Assembly (NCBI GenBank): GCA_021852225.1
Contig: JAJZOA010000198.1
Location: forward strand, 1-15,053
Length of the DNA: 15,053 nucleotides
Direction of reading: 5' to 3'
From: Planctomycetota bacterium
GTDB taxonomy: Bacteria > Planctomycetota > Phycisphaerae > WQYP01
Positions 6,243 through 13,843 of the stretch are shown piece after piece. The position numbers and the translations under genes were made by a program. Numbering within the stretch: position 1 is the stretch's first letter; every line of letters begins with the position of its first letter. Under the pieces are notes generated by a model. That model searched no databases and was not told the origin of the DNA. It was given only the letters and a program-made list of their open reading frames with translations.

Positions 6243-6767
6243 TTATAATGGCGGCAAATCTCTGTCCAGAATGCATTTGACAAGATGAAAAAGTTCCGGC
6301 ACAAGCGGCCCGGCCGTCGTAAAGTCGGAAAAATGGTGTTCGACCGGCGCTATGACGCGCGAGCCTGAGTCTTGCCACGGATATTCCGGATTGGGTCGAT
6401 CAAATCCGGCGAAGGACGGGGCTATTTTTTCGGTCAATTCGGCTAAGGGACGCAGCCTTTTCAATAGCGCTTTGTATCGGGCGGTGCAGTTGCCATAACC
6501 GAGGCTTTTCTGCCAGGCGGAGCTTTGCAGCGACGTGCGAACGAAACTTGCAAAGGCGGCGTGTGTCTTGGCGGGCCGACGGTTGGAGGTTATATCCATT
6601 TCATAGGCCCGCGCCAGCTTTTCGGTTGCCATTTGCAGGTAGTGCACCCAGTGGCAGGTCGGATTTCTGGTGTTACGCAGTTCCTGACAAAGAATAAAAT
6701 CGCTGCGGGCCTGCTTCAGAAATGCCTGTCGCATCGCCGCGCCGAGGGTTTCATCCGCTGACGTCAA
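6243..6767 (-). CDS. HEPN-like helical protein, second gene of a conserved small-gene pair
   Basis: The product is 174 residues and mostly helical. The block CHWVHYLQMATEKLARAYE (38-56) followed by KTHAAFASFVRTS (67-79) resembles HEPN-type proteins (ARSD...YLQ.A.EK), a fold found in nucleases and toxins. Two R-x(4-6)-H arrangements exist, R64-PAKT-H69 and R137-x6-H144, either of which could be the HEPN catalytic motif. Neither has the polar residue usually seen after the Arg, so catalysis is unproven. NPEYPW (126-131) looks like a family signature. Translation probably starts at TTG 6767: GGAGG lies seven bases upstream, and the start overlaps the end of the preceding gene by 17 bases, implying coupling. 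The in-frame ATG at 6734 has no ribosome site. With its partner it could be a toxin-antitoxin-like or regulatory module; no function is known to me. Confidence 0.7.
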   Translation of the reverse strand: MTSADETLGAAMRQAFLKQARSDFILCQELRNTRNPTCHWVHYLQMATEKLARAYEMDITSNRRPAKTHAAFASFVRTSLQSSAWQKSLGYGNCTARYKALLKRLRPLAELTEKIAPSFAGFDRPNPEYPWQDSGSRVIAPVEHHFSDFTTAGPLVPELFHLVKCILDRDLPPL

Positions 6768-7134
6768 CGGCCTTCCTCCAACTTCCCCAGGTGCTCGGCA
6801 GACGCAGTCGTCCTTTTTCCTCGGGTCGAATAAGGGCTATGGCCATTGGCAGGTCGAGCTCTTTTTCCGGGTCAGCGGGGAAGTGGTATGCATGGACATG
6901 TCCGTCGGCATTGGATGGGATGTCACCTGTAATCTCCACCAGCCGTATCTGTTTCTTGCTGGGGAACCACAGTACATGCTTGATGGATCGGTCCACTTTT
7001 CGGCTTGCACGGGCCAGCAAGCGCGCCTGTCGTTCGACGCTTTTGGGCGACGCTTCACCTTTTATTCCGTTGATTCTGCTCATAAAACTTAGTCTATCGC
7101 TGGGTTTCTTTCCATGCAACCGGGCAAGCTTCAC
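6751..7134 (-). CDS. Small conserved protein, first gene of the pair with the HEPN-like gene
   Basis: The product is 127 residues from GTG 7134, or 110 from ATG 7083. The first 50 residues are strongly basic. The conserved-looking part is IKHVLWFPSKKQIRLVEIT (51-69) and then PMAIALIRPEEKGRLRLP (96-113), followed by STWGSWRKAVDV. I recall small proteins with IALIRPEE and LPxxWGxW patterns next to HEPN-like genes in cyanobacteria, methanogens and planctomycetes, unnamed. The GTG is favoured by position: GTGA overlaps the transporter stop, with AAGGA just upstream at short spacing. The ATG has no ribosome site. There are no membrane or signal segments. Order (small basic protein first, HEPN-like protein second) and overlap resemble toxin-antitoxin operons, but which partner would be the toxin is not clear from sequence. 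Confidence 0.7.
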   Translation of the reverse strand: MKLARLHGKKPSDRLSFMSRINGIKGEASPKSVERQARLLARASRKVDRSIKHVLWFPSKKQIRLVEITGDIPSNADGHVHAYHFPADPEKELDLPMAIALIRPEEKGRLRLPSTWGSWRKAVDVSG

Positions 7135-8162
7135 CTATCCTTGGCGGGCAGGGAAATGGGGTCCATGTCCTCTGTCACAATAACCTTGGCGCGCGGGCGG
7201 GAAAGGGTTAACACCATGCCCGCCAGCAGAAGGGCTGAACCGAGCAGAAACCAGATGCCCGGCAGCCGCCGATTGAGGATCGCCTCCCACACCAGTGTCA
7301 GCGGATAGGCCGCATTGGTGAATGTAGCCACCCTCGATGGCGGCTGGCGCATCATGGACCAGTTGAAAAGAAAGAATACCAGTACGGCGACCACCACACT
7401 TAAATAAAACAAACCCACCCAGGAAGTCCATGAAATATGAGTCCATGCGACAGAAAATCCCTCCACGCCGACCAGCGGAATCGAGGCCAGCGTTCCGGCC
7501 AGAAATACCCAGAACTGCGTGGCCAGGCTGCCGTAGCGGTCATTGAGTGGTCGCGAAAATACCAGATAGCCGGACCAGGTCAGCGCCGCCAAAAGCAGCA
7601 GCAAATCGCCATGGAAAAACCGGCCGCGTAATTCCAGACCGGAGTGAATCAATATCGCCAGAACGCCTGCGGACGCCAGCACCGCCGCCAGAAAAACCCG
7701 GAGGCTCCATTTTTCCACGCCGATCAGACAGACCATAATTGTTACCAGCACCGGCGTGGTGGCGTAAAACATGGCCGAATGTGACGGATTGGCCAATGCC
7801 ACCCCGCCCCAGAATGCGAACTGGTTGATCGGAACACAGACCAGCCCCAGCAGCGTCACTCGCAAAATATCGCGGCGGCCCAGGCGCGGCAGTTTTCGTT
7901 TTATCCCCAGAAAGACACCCAGAATAAGGCTGGCGATGGCAAAGCGAAGCACGCCACCCAAGATCGGCGGAAAAGAGGCGACGGCTGCCTGAACCGCGAT
8001 GGGAGTAAATGATGCCAGCAGCGTAATAAGAAAAAGAACGGCAATATCCGCAGGACGGGCCGGGCCGGAAGCAACTGCCGTGCCCGATGCCGAAACGGTA
8101 TTTCCACCGGTTACCGGTTGGGGTGTGCGGTCTCCAGGAATGTCAGAACGTGTCCAGGCCAA
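7131..8162 (-). CDS. EamA/DMT-family transporter
   Basis: The product is 343 residues with about ten hydrophobic helices (roughly 39-62, 68-86, 100-118, 126-148, 154-172, 185-203, 214-232, 248-267, 277-296 and 303-320), arranged as two EamA repeats. Family features include PIAVQAAVASFPPILGGVLRF in helix 1-2, the conserved Asn-Gln-Phe near 113-115 and a second-half PSRVATFTNAAYPL loop. Members export amino acids, nucleotide sugars or other metabolites from the inner membrane; the substrate is not predictable. The only usual start codon before the first helix is TTG 8162, with AAGGA four bases upstream; it overlaps the carboxykinase end by 20 bases. Its own TGA overlaps the next GTG. The 38-residue polar N-terminus is longer than usual for the family. 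Confidence 0.88.
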   Translation of the reverse strand: MAWTRSDIPGDRTPQPVTGGNTVSASGTAVASGPARPADIAVLFLITLLASFTPIAVQAAVASFPPILGGVLRFAIASLILGVFLGIKRKLPRLGRRDILRVTLLGLVCVPINQFAFWGGVALANPSHSAMFYATTPVLVTIMVCLIGVEKWSLRVFLAAVLASAGVLAILIHSGLELRGRFFHGDLLLLLAALTWSGYLVFSRPLNDRYGSLATQFWVFLAGTLASIPLVGVEGFSVAWTHISWTSWVGLFYLSVVVAVLVFFLFNWSMMRQPPSRVATFTNAAYPLTLVWEAILNRRLPGIWFLLGSALLLAGMVLTLSRPRAKVIVTEDMDPISLPAKDR

Positions 8163-11100
8163 TCGTTCCTTCCAGACTCTTCAGATATTCCGCCGATTCG
8201 GCGCGCTGCAGTTGGGTTTGCGCCAGCGCCAGTCGTTCGGAAAGTTTCAGATTTTCCGCAACGCCATCATCGCGTAATTGGTGCATAAAATCGTGCAGGT
8301 ATTGAATGTGTCTCTTGTACAGATTGCTGTCGCACCTCTGTTTGTTGATCAGCCGTTGCCGGTACCAGTCGCTTTTCAAGAGGCTTTCCAGTGTGAACAG
8401 GCCGCGGATTTCCGGGTCGTGCACATTTTTGCCGGCGTAGTGGCCGTGCGCCATAATGTGCAGCAGTGCTTTCAGCGGCGGGCAGGCCCGATCAATGGAC
8501 CCATCTTCAAAATATTGCAGCGCCACCCGCTGCTGGGTTTCAGCGATATTCAACACGCCATCCACAAACAGGTCCATATCCTGGAGTTCCGGCTTGAGCA
8601 TCAGGGAATCAAAAATGCGTGACGGGTTGTCAAAAATTCTGCCCAGGAATATTCGCATGAAGCGCGATGTGACCCGATAGCCCAGGCGACTGGCCGGCAC
8701 ATGAACGCCGTTGTGCTGGAAATCTTCCAGTTTTTCCAGATAGCCACCGCCAATCAGGAACTGCGGATCGCGTTCTGCCGGCCCCATGCGGCACCAGAGT
8801 TCCGGAATAAGCAAACTGATGTCATGCCCCATTTTATACCGTGGGCCTACATGTCCCGCCGCGGTGGAAAAGCCAGCCAGTCCGGTCAGGATATAACTGA
8901 CCATCGCCGCATTCAGGTCTGCGGTGGTCAGCAGCGCATTGAAGGGGCCTTTGGTTAGCGCCCCTTCGGACCCGGCCCCCGTCGTGGATGGACTTTTGCC
9001 GGTCAGGCTGGAAATAAAATCCATGAAAAGTTCCGGCAGCTCCTGGTAGTGAATCGGATTATAAACCGCAAGCGAACGGATCGCCGCGGCCGCATCGGGC
9101 GGATTGTTCCGTCGGCCCAGCAGCACCGCATCAACGGGAAAGCTGACCGGCGTTTCCAGTGGAATTGCCCTCGCCAGACGATAGGCCATATTTGCCGCAT
9201 AGGTATCCCGTGGATTGGCCAGATCCGGCCGATATTGCAGATACCGCGGATTTTTAGTTCGTTCGCCATTGACCAGCCGCGGATGGGCGGAGGAAACCAC
9301 AAAACCCTGTCCCCGGCGGGCGGCATCACCCAGCAGATTGTGCATGGGGGGCGTATAGGCGTCAAATTCCGCCACGTTTTCCACAATGGCGCGTACGCCT
9401 TGTGGATCCAGCGGTTCAAAGTTGGAAATAAAGTTGTCCGACCGGGCCATATCAGCTTCTGTCTGACGGTCCAGTCCGGGAATGACCGCATCATCCGGGC
9501 GCTGAAACAGCCGCAGTTCACAATTTGTGACCAGTTTCACACTTGGTCCACTGGCGGCCAGCGGCTTAACGGACAACTGTCCGACGGGCGCGACAGTTGA
9601 TGCGGTAATGTCATCTTCCATCTGGACTTTTGCCGCCGGGAAAAAATCCTGTCTGACCTTGAACGTATTCCAGGCACCATTGGGCCGCAGGCCGACGCGC
9701 AGATAAGTTCCCGCGGCTTTGCGGTCATCCATTTTCAGTTCGTGCCCTGGTTCGCCATTGACAATATCCACCGAAAAATGGGTCCGCCAGTCCGGCCCCC
9801 ATTCGGGCTTGTATAAACGCTTGATCAAGAAAACCAGCGCCAGAATATCGCTGGGAATGGCGGCCAGCCAGCGGTTGTAGTCGTCGGTATATTCGTTGGA
9901 TGGCGTGAGCATCTTAATGACGCTTCCCAGCGATCGCGTGGCACCTAAAATTGGGCGGCTGGGCGTGTGGGCATAATGGGCCGGCTCGTGCCCCGGCTTC
10001 CATCGAATGGAATGATCTTTATCCAGAATGGCCTGCACCTGGTCGAGGTCATGAGTCAGATTCGCCACATAGATCGGGCCAAAAATCATATAATCAGAAA
10101 TACTTTTGCTGATCTCGCTTTTTCCGCCGCCGCTGACGGTGCACGGCTTGTGGCAGAAAACACCGCGCGCCGCGGTTACCACAATGCGGAACCGGTTGGA
10201 CCCCGGATGTTTGTGCACAAACAACTTCTGGCCAGAAGGGGTCAGATAAAGCTTGTCCGCCAGCAGCGGCAGTGACCGGGGTTTTTCATCCAGGTCCCAG
10301 ATAATGCGCGTGGTATGCAGGTCCATGTGTGCGTTTTCAGGGATATAAATGATATCGGGAAACTGCCGGTCTACGCCGTAACCATCGGGATGAATGTCCA
10401 TCAGTGGGCCGTAGGCTTTGGCGACATCGGCGAAGGTTCGCCCGTTCCAGTATTTTTCGTGTGGAGTGAATTCAGTGCCCAGGCTGTAACTTGGAAACGC
10501 CACCGCGCCCCCGGCATGTTCTTCTTCCGCATTGCCGAGCAGATTGGCGGCAAAACTGATCTGGGTTTTGACTTCCTTTTTGCAATACCCGAAATAATTG
10601 TCTGCAATAATGGTTACCATGACTCCCTGCGGACCCCGACAGGTCAATTTAAACGCCGATCCGCCATTGTAATATTCCTCCGGATTTTTCCAGCACATTC
10701 CATCGCGCTGCTGGCGCGGTGTCGCGGCATTCCATGCGGGCAGGCCCAACTGTTTTTTAGTCAATTTCGTCAGGTGGGGGGCCAGAATGACGCAGCCAGT
10801 ATGCCCGGTCCAGTGGGCTACATCCAGACCGGCGTCATTTTCCGGCAGAACCGGGTCACCGGCATTGCCAAAAATGGATTCCACAAAATCCAGATTGCTG
10901 ACCAGCGAACCCGGTGCAAAAAAATGAATTTCCATCGTCTTTTGCGGGCTTAAACCGAAAACTTCCGGTACCACAATGGGCCGCAGCATAAGTGTGCAAA
11001 AAATTCCCGCCGCGCGACCGCCTTTGGCGGTGTATGGCAGCGTCAGCAAGTCCGTCGGTGGATTGACCGCATGTTCAAATATCCTCGCGTAAACCAATGG

Positions 11101-11592
11101 CGGCACCGCGATTTTGTCCGCTGGAACCGGCAGGCCGCAGTCTGCAATATGAAATGTTCCCTGGGTGGTGCGGCGGTCGTTGGCGGGATTATGCAAAACG
11201 CCGTTGGCCACCCGATAGGAATTCAGCAGCGGACTGGCAAAATAGTCCTCTCCCTTTGGCAGCGACAGTTCCCGTGCTACCCCGGTGCGATGCAGACTAA
11301 GGCAGCGGTCCGGCAGCCGAAGGGGCTCTTTTGCGCCGAGGGGACCTAGAATGTCATTTAAAAATGATTCAATCCGCCGGTCTATCGGGTTGCGATAGTC
11401 TTTCAGAAGGCGGTTCTTCTGCTGAAAGTTCGCCAGCAAGCCGGAGGCGATATCGTCAAGCTCCGCTCCCAGCGCATCGCTGCTGTCCGTAGGTAGGCCC
11501 AGCGCTTTTAGCCGAAGGTGAATATACCGGTGTATGGCCGCATGATTTTCCGACGAATTTAGATCAGGGGACGGCAATTGGGTACGTGTCAT
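8143..11592 (-). CDS. PPi-type phosphoenolpyruvate carboxykinase (probable, EC 4.1.1.38)
   Basis: The product is 1149 residues, about 130 kDa. That is twice the size of ATP- or GTP-dependent PEPCK and the size described for the pyrophosphate-dependent enzymes of Entamoeba and Propionibacterium. Those convert oxaloacetate and PPi into phosphoenolpyruvate, CO2 and phosphate, reversibly, in the cytoplasm. Blocks I recognise from that family are SLVSNLDFVESIFGNAGDP (229-247), WTGHTGCVILAPHLT (261-275), ADNYFGYCKKEVKTQIS (330-346), the P-loop-like CHKPCTVSGGGKSEISKSIS (480-499), DDITASTVAP (660-669), LTGKSPSTTGAGSEGALTKG (863-882) and GHDISLLIPELWCRMGP (922-938). The identification is from memory of these blocks plus length; no search was run. 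ATG 11592 has AGG eight bases upstream and a good promoter. No frameshift or stop interrupts it. It is the first gene of a four-gene overlapping operon. Confidence 0.75.
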   Translation of the reverse strand: MTRTQLPSPDLNSSENHAAIHRYIHLRLKALGLPTDSSDALGAELDDIASGLLANFQQKNRLLKDYRNPIDRRIESFLNDILGPLGAKEPLRLPDRCLSLHRTGVARELSLPKGEDYFASPLLNSYRVANGVLHNPANDRRTTQGTFHIADCGLPVPADKIAVPPLVYARIFEHAVNPPTDLLTLPYTAKGGRAAGIFCTLMLRPIVVPEVFGLSPQKTMEIHFFAPGSLVSNLDFVESIFGNAGDPVLPENDAGLDVAHWTGHTGCVILAPHLTKLTKKQLGLPAWNAATPRQQRDGMCWKNPEEYYNGGSAFKLTCRGPQGVMVTIIADNYFGYCKKEVKTQISFAANLLGNAEEEHAGGAVAFPSYSLGTEFTPHEKYWNGRTFADVAKAYGPLMDIHPDGYGVDRQFPDIIYIPENAHMDLHTTRIIWDLDEKPRSLPLLADKLYLTPSGQKLFVHKHPGSNRFRIVVTAARGVFCHKPCTVSGGGKSEISKSISDYMIFGPIYVANLTHDLDQVQAILDKDHSIRWKPGHEPAHYAHTPSRPILGATRSLGSVIKMLTPSNEYTDDYNRWLAAIPSDILALVFLIKRLYKPEWGPDWRTHFSVDIVNGEPGHELKMDDRKAAGTYLRVGLRPNGAWNTFKVRQDFFPAAKVQMEDDITASTVAPVGQLSVKPLAASGPSVKLVTNCELRLFQRPDDAVIPGLDRQTEADMARSDNFISNFEPLDPQGVRAIVENVAEFDAYTPPMHNLLGDAARRGQGFVVSSAHPRLVNGERTKNPRYLQYRPDLANPRDTYAANMAYRLARAIPLETPVSFPVDAVLLGRRNNPPDAAAAIRSLAVYNPIHYQELPELFMDFISSLTGKSPSTTGAGSEGALTKGPFNALLTTADLNAAMVSYILTGLAGFSTAAGHVGPRYKMGHDISLLIPELWCRMGPAERDPQFLIGGGYLEKLEDFQHNGVHVPASRLGYRVTSRFMRIFLGRIFDNPSRIFDSLMLKPELQDMDLFVDGVLNIAETQQRVALQYFEDGSIDRACPPLKALLHIMAHGHYAGKNVHDPEIRGLFTLESLLKSDWYRQRLINKQRCDSNLYKRHIQYLHDFMHQLRDDGVAENLKLSERLALAQTQLQRAESAEYLKSLEGTIGLDTF

Positions 11593-11653
11593 TGTGGCTA
11601 CCTGTATGGAGTTCCCTCTGCATCATTTCAATCCAACCTCTTGCCGCCAAAGG

Positions 11654-11682
11654 AATATAGCCGCTGAACACGGCCGGCTCAA
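11654..11682 (-). promoter_or_regulatory. Sigma-70-like promoter of the carboxykinase operon
   Basis: On the minus strand TTGAGC (11682-11677), a 17-base spacer and TATATT (11659-11654) match the consensus hexamers at four and five of six positions. The start would be near 11647, leaving a leader of about 55 bases to the ATG at 11592. It lies in the 189-base gap after the upstream exported-protein gene, for which no clear terminator is seen. Confidence 0.55.
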
Positions 11683-11781
11683 GATGCCCGGTTCCCTTAT
11701 TGGCCGCGCCGAAATAATGACTTGCAGGCAACGCCGCTGGTGTCGGTCGTTTGCCGGGATTAGGTTAACCAGTGCCGCGCC

Positions 11782-13569
11782 TTACTGAGCCTGTTCGGAC
11801 ATCAGCATGAACAGGGGTGCCAGCGCCCGACCTTGGTTGACCGTATCTTCCAGCGTGGCCATCGGTACGAAGGCCTTGATTCTCATGCGGTTGCCTTGGG
11901 CGCTGGCGCTGATCACCATCGGTGCAAAACGCCGGCCCAGAACCAGTCCATTGGTCGCTGGCTGTGGCAGTCCGTTGGCCTTTCGCAGATTGGCCGCCAT
12001 GTCTGAAAGCAGGCGATTGATAAGAAGATAGGAAACACAAGTGGCTTGAGGCAGTACATGCTTTTGTGCCAATTGAATGGAGGGGCTTAAGCCCAGCGCA
12101 TTGACGCGGGTTTTCGAGGCGGCAATCAGCGCGGGCATTTTGGCCGCTGGCATGCTCATGGTCCAGACCGCTTGGGTTTTGCTTAATGTCCCAAAGTATT
12201 CCACTATTTCCGGTTGACCGAAGACGGTTTTGAACATCGAGGCCACCGAATGATTTCCCGGACTCGGTTTCATCTCAATCCGTGTCATCGAAACATTTCC
12301 AACGGAAATCGCTTTGGGTTTATAGGTGATCGCAAAAGGTTTCGGACCGGCCGCATTTGGAGCGTTCATCATCTTGAGCACTTTCGGCATAAAGCCTTCC
12401 AGTGACTTTATGATGCCAGTCGCATCGGTATACGTTCCAAGTCCCACTGCACTGATGCCGCCACCATGGCGCGAACTTAGCATCACACTGCTTGACTCCC
12501 GGACATTGGCTACAAATTGACCGTAGATGGCCAGATCTTTTTCCAGGTTCTTTTCGATGGGGCCTAAGGCACCGGTGGTTTGCCGCGGCCTTTCGAGAGT
12601 CTTAAGCCACTGCGATAACGCCAGTCCATTGACGCTGTATGCCTGAGCTACCACGTATCGTCCGCCCGGCAGGCCCGCAAGGGGCGCTTTACCCATCGCG
12701 GACTGTGCGGCCAGCAACTGGCCCATTGGTGTGCCCGGCTGCATATCGCCAATTTCCTGCAGGCTGATTCCCCGGTTGGTAATGTGCACCCCTATAAATT
12801 GCCGCTGCGAATTGCCCAGAAATTGTTCCATTAACCGGACGAAAATCAATTGCACGGCCGCGGACTGTAACTGCGAAGGATCCCCGGCTTCAAAGCCCAG
12901 CATCATTTGCGATTCGGCGCTTAACCCGGCGCTGGCAATGGGGCCAAGAACTTTCATGTTCAGATACGTACTGACGTCGCTGCCGCTTACGCCCTTCATA
13001 TAGGTTGGACTTAGTGTGCCCGAAAGCATCACCTTGTTTGCCATAAATGCGATCAGTGCGTCTTTTAATGGCGAAAACAGGGCGTAGCCGCCCTGCTGTG
13101 CAAGAAAAATTGGCGTGCCGGTTGGATCCTGACCGGCGCTGATGCCATTTTGTGGAGCGGCGCATTGATAAGCCTTTTCCGCCGCAGCATAGTTCGTGAC
13201 TGGAACCATCGCCACCATCCATTGTGATGTGGGCTGCAAATTTCCTTTGGGCGGCGGCAACATCGCAATGCCCGCCGGTCGGTTGGCATCGAATATGCCC
13301 GTCAAACCCATGCTCTGTTCGCTGGAAGCAAGAGGGTCTTGGGAAACGGGGATTTTAAGTTGGCCAGCGATCTGCACAATTTTCCGGTCCAGAGCGGCCG
13401 GGTCGCGGAAAATAATGACCGCGCTGCTGTCCGCTGGCGACATGGCACAAATTTTCATAGCCGGGTTTGCCGCCCCGTGGGCTGACACCGCAAGCCCCAT
13501 CAGGCCGAGTGCGGAAAGTCCGGGTGCCAGTTTCTTTGCCAGACGCGTGGTCAGAGATAATTTTCCCAT
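11782..13569 (-). CDS. Exported protein of unknown function
   Basis: The product is 595 residues from ATG 13569, chosen because AAGGA lies seven bases upstream and a classical signal peptide follows (basic 3-13, hydrophobic about 16-30, AHGA cleavage site near 30-33). The frame is open a further 109 codons upstream, but that part crosses the promoter and looks non-coding. The mature protein begins with SPADSSAVIIFRDPAALDRK (44-63), and has a stretch LTGIFDANRPAGIAMLP and repeated strand-helix elements. This resembles large planctomycete exported proteins of the type ADAxAVVxxxDxxALD, which may relate to DUF3352; I am not sure of that link. There are no protease, lipoprotein or sugar-binding signatures, and no C-terminal anchor. 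It sits between alaS and the carboxykinase operon with promoters on both sides, so it is probably transcribed alone. Confidence 0.8.
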   Translation of the reverse strand: MGKLSLTTRLAKKLAPGLSALGLMGLAVSAHGAANPAMKICAMSPADSSAVIIFRDPAALDRKIVQIAGQLKIPVSQDPLASSEQSMGLTGIFDANRPAGIAMLPPPKGNLQPTSQWMVAMVPVTNYAAAEKAYQCAAPQNGISAGQDPTGTPIFLAQQGGYALFSPLKDALIAFMANKVMLSGTLSPTYMKGVSGSDVSTYLNMKVLGPIASAGLSAESQMMLGFEAGDPSQLQSAAVQLIFVRLMEQFLGNSQRQFIGVHITNRGISLQEIGDMQPGTPMGQLLAAQSAMGKAPLAGLPGGRYVVAQAYSVNGLALSQWLKTLERPRQTTGALGPIEKNLEKDLAIYGQFVANVRESSSVMLSSRHGGGISAVGLGTYTDATGIIKSLEGFMPKVLKMMNAPNAAGPKPFAITYKPKAISVGNVSMTRIEMKPSPGNHSVASMFKTVFGQPEIVEYFGTLSKTQAVWTMSMPAAKMPALIAASKTRVNALGLSPSIQLAQKHVLPQATCVSYLLINRLLSDMAANLRKANGLPQPATNGLVLGRRFAPMVISASAQGNRMRIKAFVPMATLEDTVNQGRALAPLFMLMSEQAQ

Positions 13570-13729
13570 GGTCGGTTCCTTTCCAACGCCGCCCGCCCGT
13601 CCGGTCGCCGCACGGGATCGGATGGCGGTAGATAATGTGTCCCGTAATCTGGCCGCACGAACGCCATCGCACTTTTCGAAAGCTCGGTTAAAGCCTGGTG
13701 CGCCGGGAACCCTGCTGAAGTTGGTGAGA

Positions 13730-13759
13730 ATTGTATCATGGATGATCTGATTTTGACAA
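13730..13759 (-). promoter_or_regulatory. Sigma-70-like promoter of the exported-protein gene
   Basis: The minus strand reads TTGTCA (13759-13754), an 18-base spacer and TACAAT (13735-13730), each five of six to consensus. The start would be near 13723, giving a leader of about 155 bases before the ATG at 13569. No known riboswitch pattern is recognised in that leader. Confidence 0.5.
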
Positions 13760-13843
13760 TTCGCCCGAAATCGGCGCGTGAACCAGCACTTGAGTCTCTG
13801 TTTGCATTTGTTTACAGCCCGTCGCCGCCCCTTGACTGCGAAT

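Noticed and set aside
6346..6578. R-x4-H and R-x6-H motifs as proof of a HEPN ribonuclease
   Set aside because: Such spacings occur by chance and lack the usual polar residue after Arg; kept only as a suggestion.
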